From DATFLS01 sp964413425 (GTDB taxonomy: Bacteria > Fidelibacterota > JAANXI01), in NCBI GenBank assembly GCA_964413425.1, contig CAYPST010000026.1, forward strand, positions 1 to 38,930: a DNA stretch of 38,930 bases, given 5' to 3'. The notes beneath the pieces were generated by a model. The model worked only from the letters and a program-made list of their open reading frames with translations. It ran no database searches and was not told the origin of the DNA. Below are positions 1 to 8,597 of the stretch, piece by piece. Both the position numbers and the translations under genes were made by a program. Each line of letters opens with the position of its first letter. The stretch's first letter is position 1.

Positions 1-2
1 AG

Positions 3-86
3 TGCCGAGGGCGGGATTCGAACCCGCACGACCTGACGGTCACTAGACCCTGAACCTAGCGCGTCTGCCAGTTCCGCCACCTCGGC
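3..86 (-). tRNA. tRNA-Leu, anticodon CAG
   Basis: On the minus strand the sequence folds as a class II tRNA. It has a 7-bp acceptor stem beginning GCCGAGG, the D arm GCGGAACTGGCAGACGC, and a 5-bp anticodon stem around the loop TTCAGGG with anticodon CAG. A long variable arm follows, then a T arm with GGGTTCGAATCCC and discriminator A. The long variable arm and the GCGGAA...GGCAGACGC D arm are the usual leucine pattern. No CCA is encoded at the 3' end: the two visible bases after the discriminator are CT. It is divergent from smpB. Confidence 0.95.
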
Positions 87-102
87 ATTCTTTCAAGGAA
101 TA

Positions 103-131
103 AATATAAGAGCTCCGAAATAGATGTCCAA
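103..131 (-). promoter_or_regulatory. probable promoter of tRNA-Leu
   Basis: Read on the minus strand there is TTGGAC (126-131), a 17-bp spacer and TATATT (103-108), placed 16 bp before the mature tRNA end. The -35 overlaps a short palindrome, CAACATTTAATGTTG at 129-143. That palindrome also lies beside the smpB promoter on the other strand, so it could be an operator or a chance hairpin. Confidence 0.4.
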
Positions 132-140
132 CATTTAATG

Positions 141-169
141 TTGATATTGGGGGAGTCTCGGGATAAATT
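141..169 (+). promoter_or_regulatory. probable promoter of smpB-tyrS-phosphatase operon
   Basis: TTGATA (141-146), 17 bp, TAAATT (164-169). The ribosome site ACGGAGG (180-186) and the smpB start (191) follow, leaving a leader of about 15 nt. The 17-bp spacing recurs at other promoters in this window. Confidence 0.45.
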
Positions 170-190
170 TTCTGGCTAAACGGAGGATAT

Positions 191-655
191 ATGAGTGAAG
201 ACGATGTAAAAATCATCGCCAGAAATAAACGGGCACGACACGATTATCATATTTTTGATACCTATGAAGCCGGACTCGTTCTGAAGGGGAGTGAAGTGAA
301 ATCCGTGCGTGAGGGGAAGGCCAGTCTGGCGGAAGCCTACGCCCGGGTGATTGAAGGAGAAGTGTGGCTGATCGGTGCCTATATTAAACCCTATGAGTAC
401 ACCAGTCTGTATGATCAACAGGATCCTCGGCGGGATCGGAAGCTGCTGCTGCACAAGCGGCAAATCCGGGATCTGGAGCGGCAGACCCGGTTGAAAGGCA
501 ACACCATTATCCCCCTGTCGCTGTATTTCCGGGACGGCTATGCGAAGGTGGAAATCGGCGTCGGCACCGGGAAGAAGAAATATGATAAACGCCAGGATAT
601 GAAGGAACGGGAAGCCAGGCGGGAGATGGATCGCGCAATGAAAAAGTACAACTGA
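191..655 (+). CDS. smpB: SsrA-binding protein SmpB
   Basis: SmpB (154 aa here, normal length) binds tmRNA and brings it to stalled ribosomes for trans-translation. The start follows a strong ACGGAGG site with 4-nt spacing. The N-terminal ARNKRARHDYHIFDTYEAG and the oligonucleotide-binding core GSEVKSVREGK (about residues 33-43) are diagnostic. So is the lysine/arginine-rich C-terminal tail, with KKKYDKR and REARREMDRAMKK, which enters the ribosomal A-site channel. It is the first gene of a run with tyrS 14 nt downstream. The tmRNA gene ssrA is not in this window. Confidence 0.97.
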   Translation: MSEDDVKIIARNKRARHDYHIFDTYEAGLVLKGSEVKSVREGKASLAEAYARVIEGEVWLIGAYIKPYEYTSLYDQQDPRRDRKLLLHKRQIRDLERQTRLKGNTIIPLSLYFRDGYAKVEIGVGTGKKKYDKRQDMKEREARREMDRAMKKYN

Positions 656-669
656 GGAGAGCGAAGCAC

Positions 670-1902
670 TTGACTGAGAGAGTTAGATTTGCTGATGTGG
701 AAACGCAGATGGAGGTGTATCAGCGAGGCGCGGTGAATATCATCCCTGAGGAGGATCTCAAAACGAAGATCCGGGAGTCCCGCGAGTCGCAAACGCCGCT
801 AAAAATAAAATTAGGGCTGGATCCCAGCCGGCCCGATATTCATCTCGGCCACACGGTGGTCCTCCGGAAACTGAAGCAGTTTCAGGATTTTGGCCATCAG
901 GTTATCCTGGTGGTGGGCGATTTTACCGCAACCATCGGGGATCCCAGCGGGCGATCCAGAACACGTCCGCCGATGACGCTGGAAGAAACCCGGATGAACG
1001 GGCAAACCTATTTCGACCAGGCCACCCGGATTCTGGATCCCGAAAAAACTCGTATCGTGTATAACTCGGAGTGGCTGGAAACCATGTCTTTCCGGGAAGT
1101 GATTGAGCTGGCCAGCCATTACACCGTCGCCCGGATGCTGGAACGGGATGACTTTGAAAAGCGGTACAAGGCCGGTGATCCCATCAGCGTGCATGAATTT
1201 CTGTATCCGCTGGCCCAGGCCATGGATTCGGTAGAATTATCTGCGGATGTGGAACTGGGGGGTACGGATCAGACCTTTAATTTATTGATGGCGCGGGATA
1301 TTCAGGAGGCCTTTGATCAGAAACCACAGGTGATTCTGACCACACCCCTGTTGGAAGGGACCGATGGTCATGAGAAGATGAGCAAGTCCCTTGATAACTA
1401 CATCGCCATCCAGGATCCGCCGGGCGAAATGTACGGGAAAACAATGAGCATACCGGATCACCTGATCTATAAGTATTTTGAGCTGTTGACCTCAATTCCA
1501 TTGGAGGAACTCCGGACCATTCAGGCGCAGCTGGAGTCCGGTGAAATCAATCCCATGGCATTGAAGTGGCGCCTTGCCAGAGAATTGGTGATTCTGTATC
1601 ACGATGAAAAAGCCGCGGAAGAGGCTGAGCAACAGTTCGATCTGGTGCACAAGAGAAAAGAAATACCGGAGGATATCCCCGAATACTCGCCGGAAACGAA
1701 CGACGAAGGGAAAGCCTGGATCGTGGATCTGCTCACCGGTGCTGATCTGGCCAGTTCAAATTCGCAGGCACGACGCCTGATCCAGCAGGGAGGTGTCCGC
1801 ATCGATGGAGAAAAAATAGCGGATTTTACACTCAACGTACCCATCAAAGAGCAATTCGTACTGCAGGTGGGGAAAAGAAAATTTGTGAGGATTACACCAT
1901 GA
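670..1902 (+). CDS. tyrS: tyrosyl-tRNA synthetase
   Basis: Charges tRNA-Tyr with tyrosine in the cytoplasm (410 aa, class I synthetase). The Rossmann catalytic domain carries the ATP-binding HIGH-type motif HLGH at residues 58-61, preceded by DPSRPDI, and KMSKS at 236-240. A C-terminal S4 RNA-binding domain occupies roughly residues 345-405, with the motif SNSQARRLIQQGGVRID. The wording around HLGH and the length match the TyrZ-like branch rather than the E. coli TyrS branch; this is judged by eye. The start is TTG, chosen because GAGGAGA lies 9 nt upstream and the next ATG would cut conserved-looking N-terminal sequence. Its stop overlaps the next gene's start (ATGA). Confidence 0.95.
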   Translation: MTERVRFADVETQMEVYQRGAVNIIPEEDLKTKIRESRESQTPLKIKLGLDPSRPDIHLGHTVVLRKLKQFQDFGHQVILVVGDFTATIGDPSGRSRTRPPMTLEETRMNGQTYFDQATRILDPEKTRIVYNSEWLETMSFREVIELASHYTVARMLERDDFEKRYKAGDPISVHEFLYPLAQAMDSVELSADVELGGTDQTFNLLMARDIQEAFDQKPQVILTTPLLEGTDGHEKMSKSLDNYIAIQDPPGEMYGKTMSIPDHLIYKYFELLTSIPLEELRTIQAQLESGEINPMALKWRLARELVILYHDEKAAEEAEQQFDLVHKRKEIPEDIPEYSPETNDEGKAWIVDLLTGADLASSNSQARRLIQQGGVRIDGEKIADFTLNVPIKEQFVLQVGKRKFVRITP

Positions 1903-2984
1903 AAAAGATTCACGCGGTTCTGACCAGTATTGTACTCATTTCATTCATCTTTGTCGGATGTTTTAAGTCGAATGAAATAACCGCAAACCAGGCATCCCAG
2001 CCACAATCGGTTATTATAATGATCAGCGACGGTACCGGTATTTCACATATTACCGCACTCCGGTACAGTGAAAACCATTTCCAGTTTCCTCGATTTCCGG
2101 TGGTCGGGCTGTTTACCGCCCATTCACTGGACAGATTGATCACCGATTCGGCGGCAAGTGCAACGGCATATGCTGTCGGAGAAAAAACGAACAACGGGAT
2201 GATTGCCATGCTGCCGGACGGCACGAAACCCAGAACCGTTCTCGAACTGGCAGAAGCCGCCGGCAAAGCCACGGGATTGGTCGCCACCAGCCAGATAACC
2301 CATGCCACCCCTGCCGCGTTCGCAGCCCATGTGGAATCCCGGGGAAACGAAATGGAAATTGCCCGCCAGATGGCCCGGCAGGAAATCGAAGTACTGCTTG
2401 GCGGCGGACAGCAATTTTTTCTGACCAATGATGAATCGGGGAACCTGGTGAATGAGTTGGTATCCCAGGGCTACTCGTATGTCGATACCCGGGAATCTCT
2501 GGAGGAATTAAGCACTGATAATACCGAGAAAGTTATCGGATTGTTTGCCGAATCGGGGATGATGCCGGCAACGGAGGGCCGGATGCCGCTGGAGCTTATG
2601 GCACAGAAAGCAGTCGAAATTCTCGATAATGATCCGGACGGTTTCTTCATGATGATCGAGGCATCCCAGGTCGACTGGGAGTCTCATGATAACGATGCGG
2701 AAGGCATCCTTGCTGAAATGAAAGACATGCAGGGAGCGCTGCGCTGGATTCTGGATTATCAGCAGGATCACCCGGAGGTGCTGGTGGTGTGGATATCGGA
2801 TCACGAGACCGGTGGTGTTGCGGTAGAAGCCGACAATGATCAGATACAGCTGGATTTCACCAGCGGAGGGCACACCGCGCAAATGCTTCCGGCTCTTGCC
2901 GTGGGACCACAGGCAGACCGATTTGGCGGCGTGTATGATAACACGGATATCGGAAAGATTTTGTTATCCCTGTTCAGAAATTAA
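1899..2984 (+). CDS. alkaline phosphatase, predicted lipoprotein
   Basis: A 361-aa member of the alkaline phosphatase (PhoA/PhoB) family, hydrolysing phosphate monoesters outside the cytoplasm. A signal peptide ends in a lipobox (FVGC, Cys21), so the protein is probably membrane-anchored. Active-site motifs are all present: ISDGTG (first metal aspartate), DSAASATA with nucleophile Ser84, HATPAAFAAH, EASQVDWESHDND (metal ligands), ISDHETGG and GGHTAQMLP (zinc histidines). It is shorter than E. coli PhoA, as in many single-domain members. The start overlaps the tyrS stop by 4 nt, so translation is probably coupled. Whether this pairing with tyrS has a functional meaning is unknown. Confidence 0.92.
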   Translation: MKKIHAVLTSIVLISFIFVGCFKSNEITANQASQPQSVIIMISDGTGISHITALRYSENHFQFPRFPVVGLFTAHSLDRLITDSAASATAYAVGEKTNNGMIAMLPDGTKPRTVLELAEAAGKATGLVATSQITHATPAAFAAHVESRGNEMEIARQMARQEIEVLLGGGQQFFLTNDESGNLVNELVSQGYSYVDTRESLEELSTDNTEKVIGLFAESGMMPATEGRMPLELMAQKAVEILDNDPDGFFMMIEASQVDWESHDNDAEGILAEMKDMQGALRWILDYQQDHPEVLVVWISDHETGGVAVEADNDQIQLDFTSGGHTAQMLPALAVGPQADRFGGVYDNTDIGKILLSLFRN

Positions 2985-3254
2985 TCGGTGACCGCCTGCA
3001 TGGTGATTTTTTATCGGACGAACCTGGCAGAGAATTCCTGATCCGTGCGCACAACTACCCTGGAAAACTTCGTTCCAGGAGTCAACGGTATCACTGGGTC
3101 GATGTACCAACCATCTGTGCAAAGATAAATTGTCTGGTGCGGAATTACGAAAAAGCCAGCTGCGTTGGCTCATGAAAGTTTAAGTTGCTCCGGAACGCTC
3201 TCAATCTGATAATACATAATTCAGCCACGCCTGTCAGCCTTTCCGAGAATGATT

Positions 3255-4118
3255 TTAATCGCGTTTCTCTTGCGAATAGACAGTGAGAAAGACTCCAACC
3301 AGGATGAATACGCCTCCATACGCCGTCTGCGGATAAATTGGTTCATTCAGCAGAATACGCGCCAATGCGGAGGCAACCACTGGCTCTCCCAGGATGGCAA
3401 TGGCTACGATAACGGCTGGCACATATCGCAATGCATAATTAAATGAGGTATGGCCGATGATTTGCGGTACCACCGCCAGGAGAAGGAACATCAGGTAGGT
3501 GGTGGGCGAATACCCGGTCCAGGACAGGTCAGCCGCCAGCGTGATGCCGACCAGAACCACGGCGGCAAAGCCATAAGTGATATACGAGTAGACTGTTGCA
3601 GTAATGGATTGCCGGAGATGCCGGCCGATGAGAAAGTAGGCCGCGGCGAAAAACGCCCCCGCCAGTGCCAGGACATCTCCGGTCAGGCCGGTTTCCATCG
3701 GGAGCCGGGCTCCGCTGCTCATCACGAACGTGCCTGTAATGCTCAATGCCATTCCGCTCAGGATAGGAAGAGTAAGTTTTTCCCTGAGGAACATCCATCC
3801 CAGCAGGGAAACAAACAGGGGATTGGTGGAAACCAGAATCACGCTGCGGGCAACGGACGTGTATTTGAGTGAGGCAATCCAGGTCGCAAAATGGAACGCC
3901 AGACACACGCCGGAAAGCACGTTCCATTTTATGGCTGAGATTGTATAAAATTGTCGTTGCCGGCGCACCCGGGGAAGGGCAAAAGGGGACATAATAGCAG
4001 TCGCAAGCACCAGACGATAGGCAGCGATAATCAAGGCCGGTGCTTCTGCGGCAAGCCGGATAAAAATAGCCGCAAAGGATGCGGCGATGATACCCACGGC
4101 GATGATCAGATAATGCAT
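3255..4118 (-). CDS. EamA/DMT family membrane transporter
   Basis: A 287-aa integral membrane protein with about ten hydrophobic helices arranged as two EamA repeats (roughly residues 1-135 and 145-280). This is the drug/metabolite transporter plan. The first helix (IAVGIIAASFAAIFIRLA), the AAYRLVLATAIMSPFAL segment and the repeat end PVVASALARILLNEPIYP are typical of the family, whose members export small metabolites or amino acids. The substrate cannot be told from the sequence. It is transcribed convergently with the phosphatase gene and divergently from gapA, so it is probably monocistronic. Confidence 0.88.
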   Translation of the reverse strand: MHYLIIAVGIIAASFAAIFIRLAAEAPALIIAAYRLVLATAIMSPFALPRVRRQRQFYTISAIKWNVLSGVCLAFHFATWIASLKYTSVARSVILVSTNPLFVSLLGWMFLREKLTLPILSGMALSITGTFVMSSGARLPMETGLTGDVLALAGAFFAAAYFLIGRHLRQSITATVYSYITYGFAAVVLVGITLAADLSWTGYSPTTYLMFLLLAVVPQIIGHTSFNYALRYVPAVIVAIAILGEPVVASALARILLNEPIYPQTAYGGVFILVGVFLTVYSQEKRD

Positions 4119-4216
4119 AGGATTCCCCTTAACTCCATCGGCAATGGTTTGTGAAAAGTAGGGGAATAACTATCACTATAGCAACAAGAACATTCCACCT
4201 GAGTGAGAGTTTTTCA

Positions 4217-4245
4217 TTGGTATTCATTGGTCAGTTTTCTATATT
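4217..4245 (+). promoter_or_regulatory. probable gapA promoter
   Basis: TTGGTA (4217-4222), exactly 17 bp, TATATT (4240-4245). Transcription would start near 4252 and give a leader of about 60 nt before the gapA start at 4315. Confidence 0.5.
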
Positions 4246-4314
4246 TAGGGAATTTGTGAACATACTGTTGCCTGAAATGATAGGTAAATGAAACGGAAAG
4301 GAGACCGTGCAGTT

Positions 4315-5325
4315 ATGAGTATCCGAGTAGGATTAAACGGTTTTGGACGGATTGGCCGCACAATTATGCGTGCTGCAAAGCAGAGCAATATTGATTTTGA
4401 TTTTGTGTTGATTAACGATCTCACCGATGCCCAGACTCTGGCGACCTTATTGAAATATGATTCGGTTCATGGACGATTTCCCGGCGAGGTTTCAGTCAGT
4501 GGCCAGAACCTGGTGATTGATGGTGAAGAAATCTCCGTGTCAGCGGAAAAGGATCCGGGGAAGTTGCCCTGGAAAAAACTGGATGTGGACGTCGTCATTG
4601 AAGCGACGGGTGTGTTCCGACATCGGGAGCCACTGGAGAAACATCTCAAAGCGGGCGCGCCCCAGGTGGTATTAACTGTCCCCCCCAAAGATCAGATCGA
4701 TGCCATGATCGTACTGGGAGTCAACGATGATATTTTAACCGGATCAGAACAGATTGTTTCCAATGCGTCCTGTACCACGAACTGTGCTGCACCCTTGGCA
4801 AAGGTGTTGCATGACGCTTTTGGAGTTATGCAAGGCTATATGAGTACGATTCACGGATATACCATGGATCAGAACCTGCATGATTTTCCGCATAAAGATA
4901 TGCGCAGGGCGAGAGCGGCTGCGCTGTCGGTGATTCCCACCACCACGGGAGCAGCGAAAGCCATTGGCGTGGTGATACCGGAATTGGCCGGCAAACTGGA
5001 TGGCATGGCTTTTCGTGTCCCGGTCCCGGATGGTTCCGTTGTGGATCTCGTCGTGCAGGTCGAGCAATCGGTATCGGAAGCGGATGTCAATGCAGCATTT
5101 AAAGAAGCAGCTGACGGCGCTCTGAAAGGATATCTGGGCTATAACGAGGATCCGCTGGTCTCGGCAGACATCATCGGCGATCCCCGTTCCTCTATCTTTG
5201 ATGCACCACTGACCAGAGTAATCGGTGACAATTTTGTGAAGGTCTCCGGATGGTACGATAATGAATTCGCGTATTCTTTACGGGTCCTGGAGCTGGCGGA
5301 AAAGATGGTGAATCTGAGAAAGTGA
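4315..5325 (+). CDS. gapA: glyceraldehyde-3-phosphate dehydrogenase, type I
   Basis: Catalyses NAD-linked, phosphate-dependent oxidation of glyceraldehyde 3-phosphate in glycolysis (336 aa from this start). The N-terminal GLNGFGRIGR (residues 5-14) is the dinucleotide-binding fold. VLINDLTD is the adenosine-ribose binding turn, whose aspartate suggests NAD use. ASCTTNCAAPLAKVL holds the catalytic cysteine (Cys153), and the C-terminal WYDNEFAYSLRV is the family signature. ATG 4315 is preferred over the in-frame ATG at 4288 because AAAGGAG (4297-4303) sits 11 nt before 4315 and the family begins at the MxIRVGxNGFGRIGR motif. The gene has its own promoter and terminator. Confidence 0.96.
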   Translation: MSIRVGLNGFGRIGRTIMRAAKQSNIDFDFVLINDLTDAQTLATLLKYDSVHGRFPGEVSVSGQNLVIDGEEISVSAEKDPGKLPWKKLDVDVVIEATGVFRHREPLEKHLKAGAPQVVLTVPPKDQIDAMIVLGVNDDILTGSEQIVSNASCTTNCAAPLAKVLHDAFGVMQGYMSTIHGYTMDQNLHDFPHKDMRRARAAALSVIPTTTGAAKAIGVVIPELAGKLDGMAFRVPVPDGSVVDLVVQVEQSVSEADVNAAFKEAADGALKGYLGYNEDPLVSADIIGDPRSSIFDAPLTRVIGDNFVKVSGWYDNEFAYSLRVLELAEKMVNLRK

Positions 5326-5370
5326 GAACCTTCTATCGACCTATGGGAGTAGCCTGAACTCGCACTCAGA

Positions 5371-5403
5371 AGAGGATGGTCCGTAAGGGCCATCCTCTTT
5401 TTT
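5371..5403 (+). terminator. Rho-independent terminator of gapA
   Basis: AGAGGATGGTCC (5371-5382) pairs with GGGCCATCCTCT (5387-5398) across a GTAA tetraloop, giving 12 bp with one G-T pair. A run of six T follows at 5398-5403. It lies 45 nt past the gapA stop. Confidence 0.9.
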
Positions 5404-5461
5404 GTTACAGCAATTCTTCCACCAGATCCATCCGACAAGTCATCCCGACCGGAGCGAAGAC

Positions 5462-5488
5462 GACTCACGCCCTCGGTCCCCCTCTCTT
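5462..5488 (-). repeat. 27-bp dispersed repeat, copy A
   Basis: The 27 bases match the reverse complement of 20704-20730 at 26 of 27 positions. The core is CTCGGTCCCCCTCTCTTA. The two copies lie 15 kb apart in inverted orientation, both in non-coding DNA next to GGAGAGGG-type hairpins. Confidence 0.8.
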
Positions 5489-5570
5489 ACAACTCCGCCC
5501 GACATCCGGAACCTTCCAGGAAAGGAGGAGCGCACAATGACCTCACCCCTCCCGGCAGGGATCCCTGTGG

Positions 5571-5605
5571 GAAAGCCCCTCTCCCTATCAAGGAGAGGGG
5601 CTTTC
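5571..5605. repeat. perfect 14-bp hairpin of the CCCCTCTCC repeat class
   Basis: GAAAGCCCCTCTCC (5571-5584) and its exact reverse complement (5592-5605) are separated by the 7-nt loop CTATCAA. There is no T run on either side, so it is more likely an intergenic repeat hairpin than a terminator. Confidence 0.75.
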
Positions 5606-5712
5606 ACGGTGCTTCTTTACGTTGGAGAGGTCACCCGGACGGCCATCTGTTTCTTTTCGACGTCGCTTAATTTCCTCGCGGATGTTGCCGGGGAGAAGAG
5701 CGGGGCGGTCAT

Positions 5713-5735
5713 CCCTCTCCTTGCGAAGGAGAGGG
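5713..5735. repeat. 10-bp hairpin of the same repeat class
   Basis: CCCTCTCCTT (5713-5722), loop GCG, AAGGAGAGGG (5726-5735). It is similar in sequence to the hairpin at 5571. Confidence 0.7.
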
Positions 5736-6095
5736 AACGAGGGTGAGGTAAATGAGCGTCGAAGAGGGATAGCAGGTAAGGTCATTCCCCCTTATAAATC
5801 CCACCTGGTCAGACCATGACCATTCATATCTCTCAGCGAGCCCACCTTATGCCGGTGACCGCTAACAGGGACCTCCAGCGCTGTCGGCAAAGTACAATTC
5901 CCCATCCCCTCATCAAGTGGGAAGGCTATTGCATATGTACCCTTTTATCGAAACCGGGTGCAGGGCTGGTTGTCCCTCTCCGTTTCCGGTAGGGCGGCGA
6001 GGAGATACTTCATCATTCGACATTCGACAATTACGCGGTTCTGCGGTTCACCGAAAATGTCGAATAGGGAGAATCTGTCAATAAAATCTCCGTGT

Positions 6096-7013
6096 TTATG
6101 ACGAGACCGCCCCGGCCAGATCTTCAATAAGATCCACGTAATACCGGGAGTGATTATATCGCCAGATGACGGTACGCATTTTTTCCCGGGTGATGGTGCC
6201 CCGCCAGCCGTTCCGATATAAATAATTGGACACCGAAGCAATGGCATCTTCAATGGTGTAAATATCGATTGTGCCATTCCCATCGCCGTCCACGGCATAC
6301 GCTTCAAAGGAGGTGGGAACGAATTGCGGGATGCCGAATGCTCCGGCCCATGAGCCTCTCACGCGTTCTGATTCGATACGGTATGAGTGTCGCAAACGCA
6401 ATAAGGTGTTGAGTTCATCGTATGCCCAGTTCGCTTTGACACGCGCTCGTCTCCGTATCCAGGCGATCTTTTCAGCACGCTCCGCCGGTGTAAGGTCTGG
6501 CATTTCCCCGTCTAATTCCTCGATCAAGTGCTTGATGTTCCACTCCGTCGGTGCCAGCGCCATAGAACTTAGTACGTACAGGACCAGATTATCACCCGAC
6601 GATTGACCGAACCTGGATTCAACAAAGAGAATAGATGCAATCACTTCACGATCCACCCCATATTTTTGCTCACATATATTGAAGATCTCTTCATGGGCGG
6701 CCAGGAACTCACGAATCGATTGCACGGCCTGCTGACTGTACATGCGCCTGTAGGGCTCGGCCCGCTCTCGTTGAACAATGTTGATCTTTGTGAGACGCTG
6801 ATAGAATATATTCTGATCCGGAGCGTATATCCGCTGCAGATAATTCTGATCATGACCTTCCCGGATCAATTTTTCCATGAGATCGGCATAGACGCCTGAG
6901 GAGGCGTCATTTAGCCGTGCAGGCGGGTTCGGAGCAATGATTCGCTGGGGACCAGTGAAAACCAGTAATCCGAGTAAAAATCCAATGAGACCTGCTTTCG
7001 ACGAGTACTTCAT
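6096..7013 (-). CDS. MltB-like lytic murein transglycosylase
   Basis: A 305-aa peptidoglycan lytic transglycosylase (SLT_2/MltB group) that cleaves the glycan strand with formation of 1,6-anhydro-muramic acid. A hydrophobic N-terminal segment (AGLIGFLLGLLVFTG) is a signal peptide or anchor, so it acts in the periplasm. Catalytic Glu132 lies in VESRFGQ. GSWAGAFGIPQFVPTSFEAYAVD is the family's substrate-binding block, and the following DGDGNGTIDI is the calcium-binding EF-hand-like loop seen in MltB. The C-terminal WRYNHSRYYVDLI closes the domain. It is divergent from the alpha/beta hydrolase and appears monocistronic. Confidence 0.92.
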   Translation of the reverse strand: MKYSSKAGLIGFLLGLLVFTGPQRIIAPNPPARLNDASSGVYADLMEKLIREGHDQNYLQRIYAPDQNIFYQRLTKINIVQRERAEPYRRMYSQQAVQSIREFLAAHEEIFNICEQKYGVDREVIASILFVESRFGQSSGDNLVLYVLSSMALAPTEWNIKHLIEELDGEMPDLTPAERAEKIAWIRRRARVKANWAYDELNTLLRLRHSYRIESERVRGSWAGAFGIPQFVPTSFEAYAVDGDGNGTIDIYTIEDAIASVSNYLYRNGWRGTITREKMRTVIWRYNHSRYYVDLIEDLAGAVSS

Positions 7014-7175
7014 ACGGCACCTTAGTTCGTTTCGTATATAATGATCCTATCCAATAAGTTGCCATGGAAGAGAACCGCGTTACATTTTTCTGTTATACAT
7101 AGTATATTATCGGCTAAGATAATAATTTAATGAATGTCGAAATTCAAGTAATTATGAAGGTTTACAGGCGGTTAT

Positions 7176-7991
7176 GTGATGTTATATCTGGAGCTGGCGA
7201 ATTATAGATTGCATTTCTGTCAATACGGCAGTGGGCCGCCTGTCCTCTTTTTACACGGATTGTCATTCGACAGCCGGATGTGGTCTGCTCAATATTCCTT
7301 TTTCAATGACGAATTCATGGCACTCGGGATGGATTTTCGCGGACACGGGTTCTCAGATGCTCCCGATATCGAATACTCACTGGATACCTACGTCGCCGAC
7401 GTTTCTGCTTTGCTGAATTCCCTGCATCTGCCATCCGTTGTGCTGGTAGGGCTCTCGCTGGGCGGCGCTGTGGCCATGGATTTTACCCTCCGTTACCCGC
7501 AACGGGTGAGTGCACTGGTGCTGGCATCCAGTGCACTGAATGGCTACAACTGGTCTTCTGCCTGGCAGGAAGTGATGCGCCGGGTGAGAACAGCCGAATC
7601 TATGCAAGCCCTGAAAATAAATCTCCGGGAATACTGGTTTAAAGATCCCATGTTCGAAGGGATCCGGCGGCGGACGGAATATTCGCAACTCCTCAAGTCC
7701 ATGGCTGCCTCGTTCTCCGGGAAGCCTATAATGCAAGGAGATCTGCAGAGTAACACCTATTTCGGCAATCCGGAAGGTATCCGGCAACTCACGTGTCCCG
7801 TCTGTGTGATCAATGGCGAGGAAGACCGTTCCGATTTCAAGCAGATTGCCCGGAAATTAGCCTCGGACATCCCCCGGGTCGAATGGCATCAGCTCCCGGA
7901 CGTGGGACACATGGTGAATATGGAAGCCCCGGATGAGTTCAACCGGATCGTCCAGAGTTTCCTCTACCGGGTGGAAGCGGAAGGCATGTGA
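7176..7991 (+). CDS. alpha/beta-fold hydrolase
   Basis: A cytoplasmic alpha/beta hydrolase (271 aa from GTG 7176, 270 from ATG 7179). HGLSFDSRMW is the oxyanion-hole region. The nucleophile elbow is GLSLGG with Ser94, the acid is likely the Asp in NGEEDRSD, and the histidine is in DVGHMVNMEAPDEF. DFRGHGFSDAP is also typical. The overall pattern resembles 3-oxoadipate enol-lactonase and BioH/esterase-like enzymes, but nothing in the neighbourhood shows the substrate. The upstream ribosome site is weak, so the start is uncertain by a codon. Confidence 0.85.
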   Translation: MMLYLELANYRLHFCQYGSGPPVLFLHGLSFDSRMWSAQYSFFNDEFMALGMDFRGHGFSDAPDIEYSLDTYVADVSALLNSLHLPSVVLVGLSLGGAVAMDFTLRYPQRVSALVLASSALNGYNWSSAWQEVMRRVRTAESMQALKINLREYWFKDPMFEGIRRRTEYSQLLKSMAASFSGKPIMQGDLQSNTYFGNPEGIRQLTCPVCVINGEEDRSDFKQIARKLASDIPRVEWHQLPDVGHMVNMEAPDEFNRIVQSFLYRVEAEGM

Positions 7992-8597
7992 GGTGAGAGA
8001 ATCATGCCCGGGGAGATACCATCTGTCACATCATACACGTCTCCCAAAACTGCTGCCTGCATACGACTACTCATTTTTTCCCATAGATTAAGCAGCCGGG
8101 TCAGAGATGCTTGTACTGAATATTAGAAGTAATGAACTTCTCCGGATGTGAACATTTCTGCGAAGGATTCCGGGATGAGCGGTTCGTGTTTCCTGAAATC
8201 ATGGAAGGCAAGCAACCGGAATATGTTGGGCGTGGCAAAGGGTATGATTTTTGAATCGAATTTCTATAAATTTTATCGTTCGCAATGGAAAGAATCTTAG
8301 GACGCAGATGACACAGAGACCACAGAATCCCGCAGATGGAAATTATAAATGCCTGTTAAGACAGCTCAGGAGAGCAATGCATTCGGGGCACGCCTCTTAC
8401 AAATAGCGAACGTCAAACCTCCAAAGGCAATTATATGCCCCATCTTCTATCTATCTCTCCTATGTGCATTGCTCGCGAATTTTGTTTTGAAATCTGTGGT
8501 CATCTGGGGTTTCTGTGTTCATCTGTGTGCTATTCTTTTGAATTATTCAGACTAAATAAAGTCAATCGTATCAACTGGCAAAATAAGGGATAATACT
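7992..8597. other. intergenic region with CACAGATGA-type repeats
   Basis: I find no convincing gene in 600 bases. Two blocks of the same degenerate phrase occur in opposite orientation: CGCAGATGACACAGAGACC at about 8303 on the plus strand, and a block at about 8492-8530 that reads ACACAGATGAACACAGAAA on the minus strand. A 68-codon open frame at 8349-8555 runs through the second block and has no ribosome site. Confidence 0.55.

Larger units (their letters stand above)
5404..6095. other. gene-free, repeat-rich intergenic region
   Basis: I see no gene in these 690 bases; the open frames run through repeats and have no ribosome site. They hold a 27-bp copy of a repeat found inverted at 20704 and two perfect hairpins (5571-5605 and 5713-5735), all built from CCCTCTCC/GGAGAGGG motifs. 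Near 6010-6070 there are short ATTCGACATTCGACA-type iterations. Both flanking genes end or begin outside it. Confidence 0.6.

Noticed and set aside
2981..3175. Open plus-strand frame after the phosphatase gene, including RYHWVDVPTICAKI
   Set aside because: Protein-like in places, but it has no start or ribosome site and no family I recognise; at most a small gene remnant.
5402..5819. Several overlapping 60-115 codon frames on both strands
   Set aside because: They run through GC-rich hairpin repeats, have no ribosome sites and biased composition.
8349..8555. 68-codon frame with hydrophobic middle
   Set aside because: Its second half is the inverted CACAGATGA repeat in translation; no ribosome site.
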